From assembly GCA_002189035.1 (NCBI GenBank), contig NEEC01000011.1, forward strand, positions 248,001-312,000: a DNA stretch of 64,000 nt, read 5' to 3'. The stretch is from Utricularia gibba (Eukaryota > Streptophyta > Magnoliopsida > Lamiales > Lentibulariaceae). This document shows, piece by piece, positions 20,993 through 33,400 of this stretch. Numbering within the stretch: position 1 is the stretch's first letter; each line of letters starts with the position of its first letter. The notes under the pieces are model-generated. The model did not search any database, was not told the origin of the DNA, and saw only the letters and a list, made by a program, of their open reading frames with translations. Made by a program: the position numbers and the translations under genes.

Positions 20993-23420
20993 TAGAGCTG
21001 GGCTTGGGTTCAGTTGGTATGGGTTGCGGGCTGGACATGTAGTTTTAGCTAAAACAAATGTTTATTACGGTTCAGAACCGTAGATCAAAGTTGAAAACCG
21101 AACCGCACATGGTTTCAATCCATTTTCCAATTATGGACTTAACCCACAGATCAAATTATAGACCCAACTCATGGATTCAATTACAAGCCTACTGTGGGTT
21201 TGGACTATTGGTTATAAATCTTTCAACACTCCAAACAAATATCTAAAATAGATATCTAAAACAAATATGGGCCAATAGAATTGTACATATTATTAATTTA
21301 AAGAGCAATACAAATGGAATAGAGAAATATAGAAAATTGGTAGCATAAAAAATGGGAACTTGAAAGAGAGAGAGTGTTTAGAATTAAATACACATATAAG
21401 TTTTATCATTTCCAAATAGAATATTACATTATCCAAATACAAACAAAATAGAGCACAAAACAAGATATCTAAAAATCTAACAACATTAAAACAAAATCTA
21501 ATGATTAGGCTTAAAAAGAAAGTAAAACATTCTATGATTCATCATCACTTTCCCCATCTTCATCTTCATGCTCATTTGAAATTATGTTTTGAACTCTCTT
21601 TGAAGCTTCAATCCAATATTTCAAGCAAATGTATGCTTTCAAAGTGTTTAGTGCTAAGCAAGATCGTTTCACCGTTAAAATTCTACCACCTGCACTAAAT
21701 GCACTTTTTGAAGCAACGGTAGATATTAGAGGTGTGAAAATATCTTTGGTAACTATAGCCAACATAGGGTAATGTGTGGAATTATTTTTCCACCATGTTA
21801 GAATATCAAAAGATCACCTTTGCAACCCTGTAAACACTCCATTGAGTTATATAACTTAATTTCATCATAAGAAGATGTTGCTCATATGAGGAACTTCAAC
21901 AAGGAGCGCACTCCAATAATCATCTTGAACCTCTTCATTTTCATGAGAATTATTAGTGACATTCATTCTATTTTCTCTAGCATAATTCTGATAATAAATC
22001 TGTAGCCCTTCCATAGCAGTATTATACATCCCAACGGCATCAACATAGATATCTTTAAAACCAAGACTATTATAATATTTAGCGAATAAATCATGTTCAC
22101 CTTTGATACAATCATCTTTCACTTTTGGTCCAAAATATTAGCAACAAGTAATAAACAAGGAATATTTCAAAATATTTCAAGAACTTCCTAACCATACACT
22201 TAATACTATATCCAAAGACATCATGATCATAGTACTTTTTAAAAATCAAACTAATATTAACTAAAGCTGGAAGTACTAGATGAGTAGTAATGTAATAAAT
22301 CTCACCAAATTCTTTGGTATAACGATAAAAAACAGTTAAAATTTCCACCAATTCAAATATTTTTTGAAACTCACCATCTTCTATTGATTGAAATGAATCC
22401 TCCAATAATGAAAATTGCACAACAACATCTTTAAAAGGTAACAAAGAACACAACATATCATAAGTAGAATTCCAAAGGGTTGGTACATCTATTTTAAAAC
22501 GTTTCCAAGCAATATTATTCAATATGCATAAATGCTTAAACTCTTTTTTCTTAGCATTAGAAGTTCTAAGAAGATAAACCAATTTCCTAAATGAAGCAAG
22601 CAAGTCATCAAGGCATTCTAAAACATCTTAAACACATAAATTCATAATATGACAAATACACTTATTATGAAAAAAAGCTCCTTCAAAAGGAGGATTCATT
22701 TTAACCTTCAAATATTTGATGGCATTGAGATTATTTGAAGCATTATCAAGTGTCAAAGTAGTAATGCATTCTAAGATGCCAAAATCAAGACAAGTATCGC
22801 AAATTATAGTAGCAATACGAGGGCCACTATGTGGAGGGCTAAATGGTTTAAAGAATAAAATTCTTTTTTCCATGACCCAATTGTTATTAATCCATGAACA
22901 AGTAACCACAATATAATCATCCTCATTGATTCCTCTCCAACCATCACAAGTTAAAGAAAACTTACATTTTAAAGAAGAAAAGAGTGAAATCAATTTCCTT
23001 TTTTGATCACTAAATTGTTCTAAAGCAATTTTGCGAGCTTTCTTTCTAAAAAAAAGAATAAAACATGGTTGTAATCGACTACAAACAAAATCATGAAAAT
23101 AAGAATTCTCAACAACAACAAAATGTTGTTCACTACAAATTAAATAAAGCACTAAATCAATTTGAGCCTTATGTAGATCAGAAGCAAAACGACCACTTAT
23201 GCTACCGTCAACTACATTTAATTGAGATTGAATAGAAGAACTTGATAGTTTATTCAAATGTTTATCTTTAACATGACGCAATAAATTACCTGTTCCATTT
23301 TCTTTTGGGTGAACGTAGAGCTTGGCACAATACTTGCATTTTGCTATCAATAACTTGATAGAAGCACTTGAGTTCTTGGGGATGGGGATTTGACAATTTG
23401 CAAGGCCCAACTTAACTTGT
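20993..23420 (-). mobile_element. decayed hAT (Ac-like) DNA transposon
   Basis: The body is a minus-strand hAT transposase pseudogene. The left flank has a TAGAGCTGGGCTTGGG terminus followed by AACCG-rich sequence (21060–21110), like hAT subterminal regions. The right terminus and the 8-bp target duplication were not found, so the outer limits, especially the right one, are approximate. It lies immediately downstream of the copia remnant. Confidence 0.75.
21535..23410 (-). pseudogene. hAT transposase pseudogene
   Basis: In order on the minus strand: a BED-type zinc finger (CKYCAKLYVHPKENGTG, then LLRHVKDKH) near 23330–23270; the RNase H-like core with LTCDGW at about 22955 and TLDNASNN at about 22745, each carrying a catalytic Asp; a large helical insertion; and, after frame breaks, WWKNNSTHYPMLA plus STVASKSAFSAGGR, the hATC dimerisation region, at about 21800–21670. 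The frame is broken at 22627, around 22112 and around 21865, and the first codons upstream of the BED finger are lost. Intact relatives have one continuous transposase of about 650–700 aa; this copy cannot make one. Confidence 0.9.
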
Positions 23421-24090
23421 TACGGTATCAATAATGCTACCTCCAATGGTTTTCCAAAGGAGTGAAGCCACTAAAATCATATTGCTTTGGATGTGATAGA
23501 GAAAAAAGATTTCACTATGAAACTATGTGAGAGTTTAGAGGAGTAAATAACGAATGAATTCATTTCATTTTAAAACCGAAACCCTGCCTACCTACCTACA
23601 CTGCTCTCTCTTCTATTACAACATTCTCTTACAATGGCCTAGCAGCATTTGGGGCAGCCCGATCCGATCCTGCTGCTATTATGTTATTATTTTGTGATGC
23701 TATGGATAATGTTCGGTTTGGGAGTATAGCTTAACCAGATATGGAAGGAATCCGGAATTGGATGGAGGATCGGAATCTTTCACTACCCCTACCCCTACCC
23801 CTACCAATATCCCTAGTAGTGTAGTTATCTTCCTTCCATTAGCAGCTTAGTTGTGAATTTGCTAATACCACTTCTCCACCACCTTGTTTACAATATAGAA
23901 CAAGAATTGGAACCACCAAAATTGACTTCACATTTAACACAACAAAATGCAGTTCAGTTCATGCATGTACACTTCTCACAGCACATCAAGGTGTAACCAA
24001 AAAAAATTTGAAAGGGTGATGATTTTACCTTAAATCAAGTATTCCAGAAAGATTCACCATCAATCTCCAGCCCGGAACCCAGGCTGAGTG
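23421..24090. other. intergenic, 3' side of the coiled-coil gene
   Basis: No gene was recognised. It holds a short CCCCTA microsatellite. The part adjacent to 24091 is probably the 3' untranslated region of the minus-strand gene. Confidence 0.45.
23783..23805. repeat. (CCCCTA)n microsatellite
   Basis: About four units of a six-base repeat. It differs from the plant telomere unit CCCTAAA. Confidence 0.85.
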
Positions 24091-26659
24091 CTATTTTTTC
24101 AAGTCATCTCTAGGCTTTTGCGAAGCTTCATTACCACCTACATCAAATGGTAACTGAGTAGCTGCTCCCAGGGGGGTATTAGGGGTTGGAGCCCAGGCAG
24201 GGAAGGATTGCATGCCTACAGCTGAAGTTACTCTCACTGGAGACACTTCGGTAACCTCCTCACTGCCTTCATCCAGGTATACCACATCCTGCATCGTCAG
24301 CTGATGATACTCAACTATCTCTCTCAAGAATCGATTTTCTCGTGCATAGACTGAGTTCTCTTGGGCAAGCCGCGCTTTCTCCGCTAAAAGAGACTCCAGT
24401 TGAAGCCTTATCTGGAATGTAAATATAATAGTTCCATCCGCAGCCTCAACTTTTCATTCATAATCTCTACGCAAAATAAAGAAAAAAACCACGAAAATAT
24501 GCTTCTAGTGACAACTCACCAGGTCATCATCTTCTGGGTTGTCTCCCTTTTCGTGACTTTCCCTAAGGATTCTGTTTTCTTCCTCTAGCTGAGCACAGCG
24601 TTCTTTTGCAAAAGCAAGATCAGCTTTAACTGTCTTCAGCTCTCTTAGAAGAAGTTTTGCTTTTGCAGCCATTGCCATTGACACCTGAGATTTGGTAATG
24701 TCACCCCCCATTATTCTTAGTGATGTATGGCAGTGTAACAAGATGTAAAGTTGCCATTGAGCATAATGTCGAAACTTGCACCACAAACATCATATTTCGA
24801 ATTATTTCAGTAGGGAATACGACAGGCTAAGGAAGAATTATCTGGAAACAATTACGCATGCCATTTATATGGATCCTGTGAAAAAGTTTAAGAAGCAACC
24901 AACACCAACTAATATACCCAACAGTGCTGTACATTAAGTCTTCAGTTTAGGCATGCCTGAGGAATGAACTATAGAAAAGACAAACTGGCGTATTCTGTAC
25001 ATGGTGTCTTCAGTTTAGGCATCTGAAAAATCAACTAGAGAAACAACAAACTGGCGTGTGCTGTAGATGGAATCTTTAGTTTAGACATGCCAGAGGAATA
25101 AACTAGATAGCAGAAAATCAGGCAATATATCATTTCCCTACAACTAATGCAATGCAGTTGCAACCTTACATCGCGAGATGCCTTCAGTTGTGTCTCCAAA
25201 TCACTATGCACCCGAGGTTGCCCCAGAGTCATTGCTTGCCTTGAGATGTGAATTTGTGAAGCTTCATTCGGTGGTGCTTTGCCACCCTTTTTCTTAATCT
25301 GAAACTTGCGAGTGTCCTGGATTATGCCTGCTGTACGGTTCTCCACTGCTGCTATCCCCTCCTGCAGCAATCACATTTTGAGGTGGCAAAAGCAGAACTA
25401 TGTACCCAAAACAGGTCCACTACATATCAATTAGCATGCTAGCAGTATAGATACACATGGGTGATAGCCTTCTCAGTTATTTCCTAAAATTAAAGCAAAT
25501 ACAAAAATATCATAACACGCATTCCAAATTTCATAACTGAAAACCTGCTCAAAAATCAAGGTACCATGCACAATTCAGGATATGGGATGTAAACCAAATG
25601 TCTGCGTTATTTTTCATCACCTTATATATACAATTAGATGAATAACCAAAACTAAGTATGACAGAAAAGGAGAAAATGTACATAGCAGCCTACCTCAAGA
25701 GCACTGCCGATGTAACTGAGGGAAGACGTAATTGCATCAAAACCCTTCCGGAAGTCCGGGCCAACAGTTTTCTTATGGATTTGAGGCATGGTATCGAAGC
25801 CTTCCGCCTGCAAACATAGCAAAGAAAAAGAACTTAAGGGATACTAACAGATGCCGATTCACCAAAATTGCAAATGCAGAGTCGTTGGCTTCTAAAACAG
25901 AAGCCTTTTGCAAGCAAAAAGCCGAATGGAAGTTTTGGAAAAATCAACTTCACAAAATAAGTGCACTAAGCTGTTCAGGAGAGGCCTATTTTGTATGATG
26001 GGAAGCCGAGAAATAAAACAAAAATCACACCTCATCCTTTTTTATCCCACCAACTCTTTGCCTTGCTGGCCAGACTAGTCTTTCATGTGATTTGTCCATA
26101 GTATTATCCTCATCAAGAATAGATTTAGCTTTACGAGCTAGAGTCCCCCAGAAACCTCGGTTAGGTGATTCACTGACATTCATACTCGGCGAATGCTCGT
26201 CCCGCACGAGTCCTACATCATAAGCTCTCCAGCTGTAATGTGAATTCCGTAAACTCCGCACAATTTCAACGGGAACCAGAACAATACCAAATTCACGCGT
26301 CAATTTTTCACAAATAAGTTGCATTGCGTATAATAAAGTAATTGAAGATAGAAATCCACGCCGCTAATAAAGCAAGGGGAAAAACACACGCAAAGAAAGT
26401 CTTGCACCTTTGAATAGGGGGACGTAGTATAACCATGTGGATAAGACATGGCCGACTGCTCGTAGAGTGATGAAAGCGATGAATCTCTGTGTGCTGATGA
26501 AGCTCGTATAGCTTTTGCGGCTAGGGAGGACGCAGAGGAAGCGGGAGAGTAGATTTCGGGGGAAGCATCAACCAGCGACCCATGCGGTGCCGGAGAATCG
26601 TGATTATATGTGAAAGGAACATCGAGCCTTCCTACTTGCTGTCTTTTTCTGTACGCCAT
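24091..26659 (-). CDS. plant coiled-coil protein of unknown function, at least 6 exons, about 414 aa
   Basis: Coding exons on the minus strand are 26659–26408, about 26232–26031, 25807–25694, 25361–25170, 24684–24520 and 24411–24091. The protein starts MAYRKRQQ with a Ser-rich N-terminus containing [20 protein letters not shown]; then comes [18 protein letters not shown], then [18 protein letters not shown]. The C-terminal third is coiled coil: [20 protein letters not shown] and QLEEENRIL, then [19 protein letters not shown]. It ends with a polar tail. It has no signal peptide or membrane span and I know no function; a structural or scaffold role would be a guess. Exons 3–6 join in phase 0. 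The exon 1–2 joint does not: exon 1 ends in phase 0 but the best exon 2 acceptor (TTACAG) needs two leading bases, so a small exon or another splice site is missing from this model. Confidence 0.8.
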
Positions 26660-27397
26660 TATTCTCCGATAGTCGAACCCAGTCTCCCTCAGCGTCAATC
26701 AAATTTGCGAAAGCAAGGCAAGAAAAAGAGCGACCGAAATCATCACCTCCCGTTCTGCTGGCAAGTCAAACCCGAACTCCCATTTTCTGGTCCGGAGGCG
26801 CGATTCATGTTTTCCTGAGAAGAACACCGCAATTGATGTGGAGGAAAGGGCGTCAGCGCCACAAGGAAGGGGGCACTTTGATCTGATCACGCTGGGCGTC
26901 GTCTGGTCTGGTCTGGTTTGCTAAAATCTGTGTCGATCGCAATTCGCACTGGTGGAATAATTCAGTTGAAAGGTGATTAGTAGGAGGATCATTCACATTC
27001 ATATGCTTGCTTTATTCAACGGGCCTTTGTAATGTAATCTACGGTCCGGCCCGGTCCGGCCCGGTCCGTTTAACTATCCCTATGGACTATTTTAATTAAT
27101 TAATACATTATTATTATACACGGCCCGGGCCACCATTTCGATGAACCCGACCGACCGAGCAAAAGATAGCATTTTCTCCTCTCCTGGCGTTCACGGGCGG
27201 GGATCATCTTCTGTTCCATCATGGGATACACTTGGAAATGTTCCCTTGCAGTGGCTCGCAACTGAAATTCCAAATGCCCCGAAAATGAACGAAGCACTTG
27301 ACTATTTAGGGATCATGAACTGCATTAGAGTTCGATGCCAGCATCCAACTTTTTGAATGCTGGGATTTTTTCGCCTGGCGGAGCGGCAGCATCGAGA
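26660..27397. promoter_or_regulatory. bidirectional promoter region
   Basis: The coiled-coil gene (start 26659, minus) and the TDBD gene (start 27398, plus) are divergent with 738 bp between start codons, so both leaders and promoters share this interval. It contains a GGCCCGGTCC repeat at 27048–27068 and a TTAATTAATTAAT run near 27092. A 71-codon ORF at 27141–27356 could act as an upstream ORF for the right-hand gene if transcription starts before it. Confidence 0.5.
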
Positions 27398-29303
27398 ATG
27401 GTAGGTGTTTTAAAATTACGCCTTTTTTCTTGCCACATCCCATGGGGGTTTCTGTCAATTCGCTCTCGCAATAGTACGCTGAGTAGTTCTTAAATTTTGT
27501 GTTGATGTTTCGTTCTCTCGAATCCACTATTTTGCGAAATCGTAAACCTTGAGTTTTTGAATTGTTACGCTGAAAGCTGTATGCTCAGATGCATTGTTTC
27601 CCAGAATGTGCAAGTATATTTTTTTGAGGGTTATCTGATGCATGTCTTCATTGAGGCTGATTGTGGCTTCATGAACTTTTATCCCATTTCATTATATTCA
27701 TGTTCGTGATATCCTAGGAGAAGGAATTTTGGATCCCAAAAGTCGGTGGCCATGTCACTGGTACAAGTTCAGTTCTTGCCAACTCCCCCAAGTTGGAACC
27801 TAAGCGTAGCCACGAGTGGTTACTAGATTCTTCTGAAACAGAGGTGTCGCCTTGCAAGAAGCAAGCTTGGGACGCATCTTCAGGATTTCCATCGGTCCCC
27901 CCTCTGGCTAATGAAATCATGGGTCGGCAATTTCAATCTGAGACTGCAGTTCCTGTTACCGTGGTAGATAGAAATATGTCCATGGCCGCAGCACATAGTG
28001 GAAGCATAGGAAATGCCACTTGTAGTGTAGCACTTCAATCTAGTTCATCTTCTAGCCCAACAATGTCATATTGCCTCGAAGACATAGAAGCAGGGCTAAG
28101 TTGTGGTAAACTCAAAAGAGTTAAGGTGAATCAGGTGAAAGATGGGAGCAATAGATTAAGTACATCTATGGAACATGGGATGGAGATTTCAGTGGAGCAG
28201 ACATTCACTAGGGTTAATGAAAGCAATTTCATATCCATGGGGCAGCCTTCCGCTAAGGAAAGTGGAAATATATTTCTGATGAACCATCACTATGATATCA
28301 GGGAAGAGAATATCAGATCAGTGACAGCCAAATATAATAAGAATCTTGGCGATAATATATTGGTGACACAGGCCTATAATAAAGGAGACAACCATGCACT
28401 GTCTTTCAGTGGATACCAAGATGATTCTGTACTTGAAGCTCTGGACAGACCGATTACTTGCTACAGTTTGCTCTTTGAGCAATCATCTTCAGCACAGACT
28501 CAAGAATCACCAATCAGAATGGAAGTGGCCGTTCCAAGTGATGGTGTTTGTGTTAATGCCTCGCTGTCGACCAAACCTAAGGATGAATATTGTGGTAAGA
28601 ATAAGTTGGATACAAAACCTCCTAGGAAGGAAGCACCCAACAGTTTCCCATCGAATGTAAGGAGCTTGATCACAACCGGAATTCTGGATGGAACACCTGT
28701 GCGATATGTATCTGTTTCCCGGGAGGTATGCTTGTAACTTTTCTCTTCCCTATGGCTGTTTCGTATTGTTCCTTTTGGGTCGTAATGGGAATGTTGTTAG
28801 GAGCTTCATGGAGTCATTAAGGGCTCTGGTTATCTCTGTGGATGCCCTGACTGTAACTACTCCAAGGTAAGCGGGTTCATGTTATGGTTGTAGGAAGACA
28901 TTGACTGGTTCTGAAACTGAACTTGTTCAAGGGACTTATAGTACACCTTGTGTTGTGAAGGCACTTAATGCATATGAGTTTGAGCTGCACGCTGGTTCAA
29001 AAACGAAGCACCCTAACAACCATATATACTTTGAGAATGGAAAGACAATCTATCAGATCGTCCAGGAGTTGAGATCCACACCCCAGAGCAGACTGTTTGA
29101 CACGATTCAGAATGTGACGGGATCTCCCATAAACCAAAAGGCATTTCGCACTTGGAAAGGTGGTGAAAATGGTTTGCTTTTAGTTTTAGGTTTCATGTGA
29201 TTCATATCCGTACATACACCTTGCTTTCGGTCCTACAGAATCATTCCAAGCCGCCACACGTGAGATTCAACGCATTTATGGCAAGGATGAGCTCAATCTA
29301 TGA
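27398..29303 (+). CDS. TDBD (Tify/Jas-type binding) domain protein, 5 exons, 446 aa
   Basis: Exons are 27398–27400, 27718–28725, 28801–28866, 28961–29159 and 29239–29303; total 1341 nt, frame closed. Exon 1 contributes only the ATG, which sits directly before a GTAGGT donor; the protein then reads MEKEFWIPK. Residues 1–310 are polar and mostly unstructured, with LEPKRSHEWLLDSSE near the start resembling the N-terminus of plant relatives. The C-terminal 130 residues are the conserved domain: VRSLITTGILDGTPVRYVS, then HGVIKGSGYLCGCPDCNYSK with a Cys cluster, then NAYEFELHAGSKTKHPNNHI and IYQIVQELRSTPQ. This matches the plant TDBD domain, also found in PHD-type chromatin proteins such as IDM1, but no PHD finger or acetyltransferase domain is present here. 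Nuclear function is inferred. The expected length for this subgroup is about 450 aa. Confidence 0.85.
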
Positions 29304-29995
29304 CGTGAGTGAGATGCTCTTTTGTCTGGCGCGAGGCACTTTGTAATTTTTAGAGGCACTGATGCATTAAAATGGTAAATTTCTATGTGATGCATCAACT
29401 ATTATTATATAGGAGCTGGTATTTATTTCATCTCCACTTTTGTAGTGTAACGTGAGTCTGTTCAAACACCAGTCTTAGCGACGAGGTTGGTAAAAGAGTG
29501 ACTGACACCGAGGCAAAATTCATGTACTTTCTCTTACAGCATTAGGCAACCAAGCAGTTTTTGTCATAATGTGGATCGTTTACACCCACAATCTCATTTT
29601 GCTATTCTTAAACTATGAGCCCAAATAGGCTCATGAGTAGGCAGACCATTTCAATTTTTTTTAAAAAAATTATTAATATGTAGTCTAAAAGTGAATTTGA
29701 TGTAGACAGCAATTATCAGATTAGTCACAATAATAGTGATCGAATAGAAAAATATTAGGGTAGGAACGCCCAAACAGCAACGCGCTTGAAAGAGGTTTTG
29801 GGCACGAGAAACCAGGCTTGTGAAGTGCTCTGAAGAATATCTATCTTGTTATAAAGAAGAGATGGGCAAAAAGTAATTGAAAAACTATCTCCATATGTGA
29901 CGTGCTTGTGGAATACCTGCTTGTGAAAAACACCAAGTGTACGGGAAGAATGACGGGCCACTAGCACGATGGAGCCAAGGTAGGAAGTGCCCCAA
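29304..29995. other. 3' flank of the TDBD gene, intergenic
   Basis: Mostly AT-rich; no feature other than the probable 3' untranslated region near 29304–29500. Confidence 0.45.
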
Positions 29996-30000
29996 CATCA

Positions 30001-30380
30001 TGTTGGAAGGTAATGATCAAATTGAAGGTATTTCGCATGCTCGTATTACCTCTGCACCTGAAAGTAAGGATTTTGTTGAAGAGAGTCTCAATGTGAAGAA
30101 GACGAACACCTATTCGTTTTAGAAGTTGGGTTTAATTGTGTTGGGTTCAAGTTAGATGAAGTGCAATCCAATGAATGGATATTTCCCAGAGCCCATCTAC
30201 TCAAGTCCATCTACCCAATGAAATCTGAAAGATAACGATAGAACAATGACTTCTCAAAGAACAATGGTTATCTTCTCTTGTATAAATAGACCATGTAACA
30301 ACTCATTTAGTGTATCCTGTTTTTCAAGTATTCTATACAATAGCACCCGAAGTTTCCTCTGTCAATATCAAATACTTGCA
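30001..30380 (+). repeat. 5' LTR of the copia element
   Basis: 380 bp, TG...CA. It contains a TATA-like TATAAATA at 30281–30288 that the 3' LTR lacks. It aligns with 34344–34690 over most of its length with many substitutions, which points to an old insertion. Confidence 0.9.
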
Positions 30381-30449
30381 TGGTGAATCCGATGTGAAAC
30401 TCAATCATACACAAAAGCCTTCTCAATTTTAGCCCTCACAACATCTATG

Positions 30450-33400
30450 AAGAATATATTTTCACAGCCTCCTCCCATCTTTGATGGCACCTCTACGAAG
30501 TACATAAATTGGTCGAAAAAAATGGTCAATTACCTTCTTGCTTGCAAGCTCTGGGACGTGTTTGACCCTACACAGCACAAGCTTTATTACAAATGAAGAA
30601 AAGTGTTGAATTACAAGCTCCGCAAAGCCCAATCTCTGTTGGATCAAGCCGTGGCAAATGATGCTTATGACTTAATCAATAGCTGCTCCATTGCCTTGGA
30701 AGTTTGGACCACTCTCGCCGAAGCCTATGGAAAAAACCAACAAGCCTTAGTTTTGGAGAAGGCAATGAAATGGCAGCTATTTGAGAATATCAAGATGCTC
30801 TCTGGTCAAAGCATAGCGGCTTTTGAGAAATTCTCGACTAAAGTGGTAAATGATCTGAAGCAGCTCAGCAAAGTCATGGATGACAATCGGATTCGCATGA
30901 AGATTATAAGCATCATCCCTCCTCAGTACGCATCTACCATAAATGCCTCCATCTTCAATGGTAGCATCCATACCATGACACCTAAACAAGTGTTAGAAGT
31001 TCTCAAGGGGGTGGAAATGCACTAGCAGAACTACGAGCAACAAAACTCTCATGAGTCTGCTTTCAAAGCATAAGTGACAACTACCTCTCATGTCATGTAG
31101 AAAACGGACTCACCATAGGCAAAGCTTACACCTATCAGCACAGAAAGATTCAATAATCAGAACCTCTATCTGTTTTGTAAACAAAGAAACCATCTACCTT
31201 CTGCATGCTGGTGGCATCTTGAAGAAGTGTGTGCTTACTGTAAGCTGTCGGGCCACATGGAGAAAGTCTGTCCCTTGAGGAAGTATCACCTCCTAGATAG
31301 GAAATCTGAAAGCATAGAAAAAATCACAGGGAAATTGCCAAATGTAACTCTTTAAGATGCCTCTAATAAAAGTGTTGTGGAACTTTACTCTGAGTGTCAA
31401 AGCACCTTGCTCACATCCTTTACTGATCTAAGAAAACAAGGAGCATGGCTGGTGGACAGTGGATGCAGCCATCATCTTACTAATGACCTCTCTTTGTTCA
31501 ACACTTTTTCATTTTTACAAAGTAAATTTGTCAAATTGATGACGGAAAGAGTATACCAGACAAGGGACATGGAGCAGTGTGTATTGAGACACCCTAGAAA
31601 CCCCTAAAACTCAATGATGTATACTATCTACCGGAGGCTTCACACAATTTATTGAGCTCTGGACAACTAGTGGAGAAACAATTAAGAGTGCACCTACAGG
31701 ACAATCAATGCATAATCAAAGACGCTAACAACAATATTGTACTCATCTCACCCATGGTAGACCGTATATTTCCTCTCCTCAGTTCAGACTTCTCCTTGCA
31801 ATCACAAGTTTGCTACATAGCCTCCAAAGAATCAGTGCTATGGCACACGAGGCTAGGCCACCATTATTACGGATCTATCACCACCCTTCAAAGCAAAGGA
31901 CTAGCCATGGGTATCCCCCATCTTACACATCAAGAGAAGACTTGCAGTGTTTGTCTTCCAAGCAAACAAATAGAAAACCTTTTCCCAAAACTGGTACGAC
32001 ACCCTCTCACAAGCTTGATATTGTGCTCTCAGATGTGTGTGGACTAATGAACATCGTCTCCAATGGAGGAAACAGATATTATGTCCTATTCTTAGAGGCA
32101 TTCACCAAATATACTTGGCTCTATCTTCTCAAGAGAAAATCAGAAGTGCTGCAACATTTCATGGTCTTTAAAGCTATGGCAGAAGCACAAAGTGGAAGGA
32201 ATACCTTAAGATCTGATAATGGGGACAAATAGGTCTAAATTGAGCTGAAAAATATTTGTGAAATCAATGGGATTGTGCATCGATTTACCACCCCTTACAC
32301 TCCACAACAGAATGGAATCTATGAGAAGAAGAATCGTACTATTATGAATATGGCTAGATGCCTTCTATATGAAAAGAAAGTATTGTTATAATTCTGGGGA
32401 TAGGTTGTAAATACAGTTGTCTACATTCTGAATCGCCTACCAACATAGAGAAAGAGAAAAAATCACCATATGAACTTTGGTTTAATAAGAGACCAGATCT
32501 AGACCACTTGCGAATTTTCGGATCAGTATGCTACATTCTTAAGCCAAAAGAACTAAGAGCTAAGCTAGACACAAGATCCGATATGGCTATATTTTTGGGT
32601 TATTCAAACAAAAGCAAGGCGTATCGGGTTCTAAACCTTACCTCTCACAAAGTTGAAATCAGTCGAGATGTTGAAGTAGATGAGTCAAAGTTCTTTGATT
32701 AGAAGAATCTACCAGCTGCTTTGGAAGCAGACACTTCTACCTCTCATGTGCTTAACCTGTTTCTTGAAAATGAAAACAGGAACAATATTATCTCTGATAT
32801 TCCGGGACACTCCAACCCTTCAAGTTTGTCTACAGCCACGAGGGTAGATATTGATGTATCCATCACTAATCTTCTCCTTGCTACTAATGACCATGCCACA
32901 CAATCCAATGCTAGTTAGGAAGACCCTAGCTATCCTCCCTATGAACGCAGCACAGATTTCAACACCTCAGAAAACATTGAAACTTTTGCTCCCTTAGAAG
33001 ACGACATAGAAATACTCAATCCTTCTGATCAATACCTCATACCTGAAATGTATGTGGCTGCTTCAGATATTCTTGGACCACATCTCTCGATAAATGAAGG
33101 GCGTGATAGAGTGTCCCCTCATTTCCAGATTGTGCCTGAAAATATTATTGAATCAGAAGAAGGCTCTGATACAAGAGGAAACAAAAAATAGTGACATGAA
33201 TTCAACACAGGGAATCATTCCTAGAAAACTAACTGAAGTGACTGATGAATATCTACAGAATACATTTCATGACTACTAATCTGATGACAACTTAATTTAT
33301 CATTTCCAGAGCTACAACCCAAATGACAACGAAGACTATCTAAGTGACTCGGATAAGCCTCTAGACAGAAAATGTAGGTTACTCAAGGATATCATTGGAT

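Noticed and set aside
23783-23805. Interstitial telomere repeat
   Set aside because: The unit is CCCCTA, not the plant CCCTAAA; only four units, so a simple microsatellite.
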